Part shown: piece by piece, positions 63,403 to 64,000 of the stretch
Position numbering within the stretch: the first letter of the stretch is position 1
Layout of the letters: every line of letters starts with the position of its first letter
Source of the DNA: Bacteroidia bacterium
GTDB taxonomy: Bacteria; Bacteroidota; Bacteroidia; J057; JAIXKT01
Assembly: GCA_026932145.1 (NCBI GenBank)
Contig: JAIXKT010000054.1
Coordinates: 1 to 64,000 of the forward strand
Length of the DNA stretch: 64,000 nucleotides
Direction of reading: 5' to 3'
The notes under the pieces: generated by a model
Told to the model about the DNA's origin: nothing
What the model saw: only the letters and a program-made list of their open reading frames with translations
Database searches by the model: none
Made by a program: the position numbers and the translations under genes

Positions 63403-64000
63403 TTAATCTGTAACAATTAAGCGTTTGGTGATATATGGCCGGCCGTCAATCACTAAGCTATAAAAATAAACTCCTGATTTTAAATTAGATAAATCTAATG
63501 AAATAGAGCCTTGCTGCCCTTTGATAAGTTGTTGTTTTTGTAAACCGCCTAAGATGTCATAGATGTTTATTTGGGCAGTTGAATTTGGGTTGGGAAGAGT
63601 ATAGTTTATGCTAGCCAAATTTACTGCCGGATTTGGGCTTATTTGAACTGCAAGTTTGTTTTGTGCTATTAAATCTTCCAAACTAGTAACTACATTAAAG
63701 TTTACGGTGGCAGTTACAGAATCAGGAGTTCCGTTAGTTTTGATGAAATAATAGGTTGCAGAGGCACTTCCCGGAAGCCCGTAGGATTCAAGTTGTGCTT
63801 TAAAAGTTTTATTAGTATCTCCAGGGGCAATTATTGCTGGATTGGGAGTTATCTCGGTTTCTTCAGGATAACAAGTAGGGCCAAAACAAAGCTGTAAATC
63901 ATGGTCAGGGCTAACTTGGTGAATTACACGTCTCACTTTTACGACAACTGTGTCTGTAGATATGTTTTTAACTAAAATAGCAGCTACTAAAAGCCGGCTA
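63403..64000 (-). CDS. C-terminal part of a secreted protein with T9SS sorting domain (cut by window edge)
   Basis: About 199 codons at the 3' end of a longer gene; the frame stays open to the right edge, so a GTG at 63936 is not the start. The visible part has a beta-sandwich segment (SATYYFIKTNGTPDSVTATVNFNV) and a Cys pair (LCFGPTCYPEET), then a C-terminal T9SS type A domain (QISPNPAVNLASINYTLPNP..., ending LIVTD). The N-terminal function cannot be seen. Confidence 0.8.
   Translation of the reverse strand, partial: SRLLVAAILVKNISTDTVVVKVRRVIHQVSPDHDLQLCFGPTCYPEETEITPNPAIIAPGDTNKTFKAQLESYGLPGSASATYYFIKTNGTPDSVTATVNFNVVTSLEDLIAQNKLAVQISPNPAVNLASINYTLPNPNSTAQINIYDILGGLQKQQLIKGQQGSISLDLSNLKSGVYFYSLVIDGRPYITKRLIVTD

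Noticed and set aside
63934-63936. GTG as the start of the last minus-strand gene
   Set aside because: The reading frame stays open to the window edge with in-frame protein-like sequence before the GTG, so the gene continues beyond it.

Overview
The window is a stretch of AT-rich chromosome from a member of the Bacteroidota (Bacteroidetes). Evidence for this: three proteins end in type IX secretion (T9SS) C-terminal sorting domains; many start codons are preceded by the Bacteroidota -7 promoter element TAnnTTTG; Shine-Dalgarno sequences are almost absent; and there are lineage-typical families (Porin_10-like barrel, DUF6029-like outer-membrane protein, DUF3276/PUR-alpha protein, DUF1573, a SusC-style receptor with carboxypeptidase-regulatory domain). 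A finer placement is not supported. I found no rRNA, tRNA, CRISPR array, phage or plasmid genes. Most genes are housekeeping, with two insertion sequences.

Layout. 232-4184 (+): sugar dehydrogenase, PBP2 and a beta-propeller lipoprotein. 4451-8100 (+): a small membrane protein, then a lipoprotein/TonB-receptor operon that looks metal-regulated, with a perfect 21-bp palindrome sitting between its promoter elements. 8145-10193 (-): porin. 10437-15052 (+): F1-ATPase beta/epsilon, purine synthesis purN-purH, and a diacylglycerol/undecaprenol kinase. 15182-18716 (+): a tandem CbbX-like AAA ATPase and a universal stress protein. 18907-23661 (-): a secreted GH31 enzyme with sulfoquinovosidase hallmarks, peptide deformylase, RuvX, and a DUF6029-like protein.

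23926-31566 (+): a signalling operon with a GAF/PAS histidine kinase, a lone receiver, a receiver-GAF-PP2C phosphatase, a 70-residue protein and a FIST-domain sensor. An IS4-family element with 14-bp inverted repeats and a 7-bp target duplication splits the phosphatase gene; removing the element and one duplication copy restores the frame exactly. 31670-36769: a GT-C transferase, a Cys/Met PLP enzyme, a PcaF-like thiolase and a T9SS-secreted esterase, followed by an IS5-family (IS1031-like) element at 36840-37726.

37800-57707 (-): a long minus-strand run holding a 2-hydroxyacid dehydrogenase with a second Cys/Met PLP enzyme, YmdB-like phosphoesterase with agmatinase, PUR-alpha protein, QueE, M16 protease with a CDGSH protein, asparagine synthetase, a giant T9SS surface protein, the YtxH-DUF1573-YajC-YbbR cluster, a FadJ-like beta-oxidation enzyme and a cytochrome b561-type protein. 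58099-61727 (+): class III aminotransferase with a hairpin leader, a short Omp85-like barrel and NAD kinase. 61729-64000 (-): pyrH, tsf and the 3' part of a T9SS protein that runs off the window.

The most interesting signals beyond single genes are: the operator/promoter overlap at 5184-5216; two genes that appear leaderless with GTG starts exactly four bases after the -7 element; a degenerate repeat with core ATACTTTCTGAGCTATAATC in at least eight gene gaps or gene ends; the IS-interrupted phosphatase in the FIST cluster; and the sulfoquinovosidase triad.
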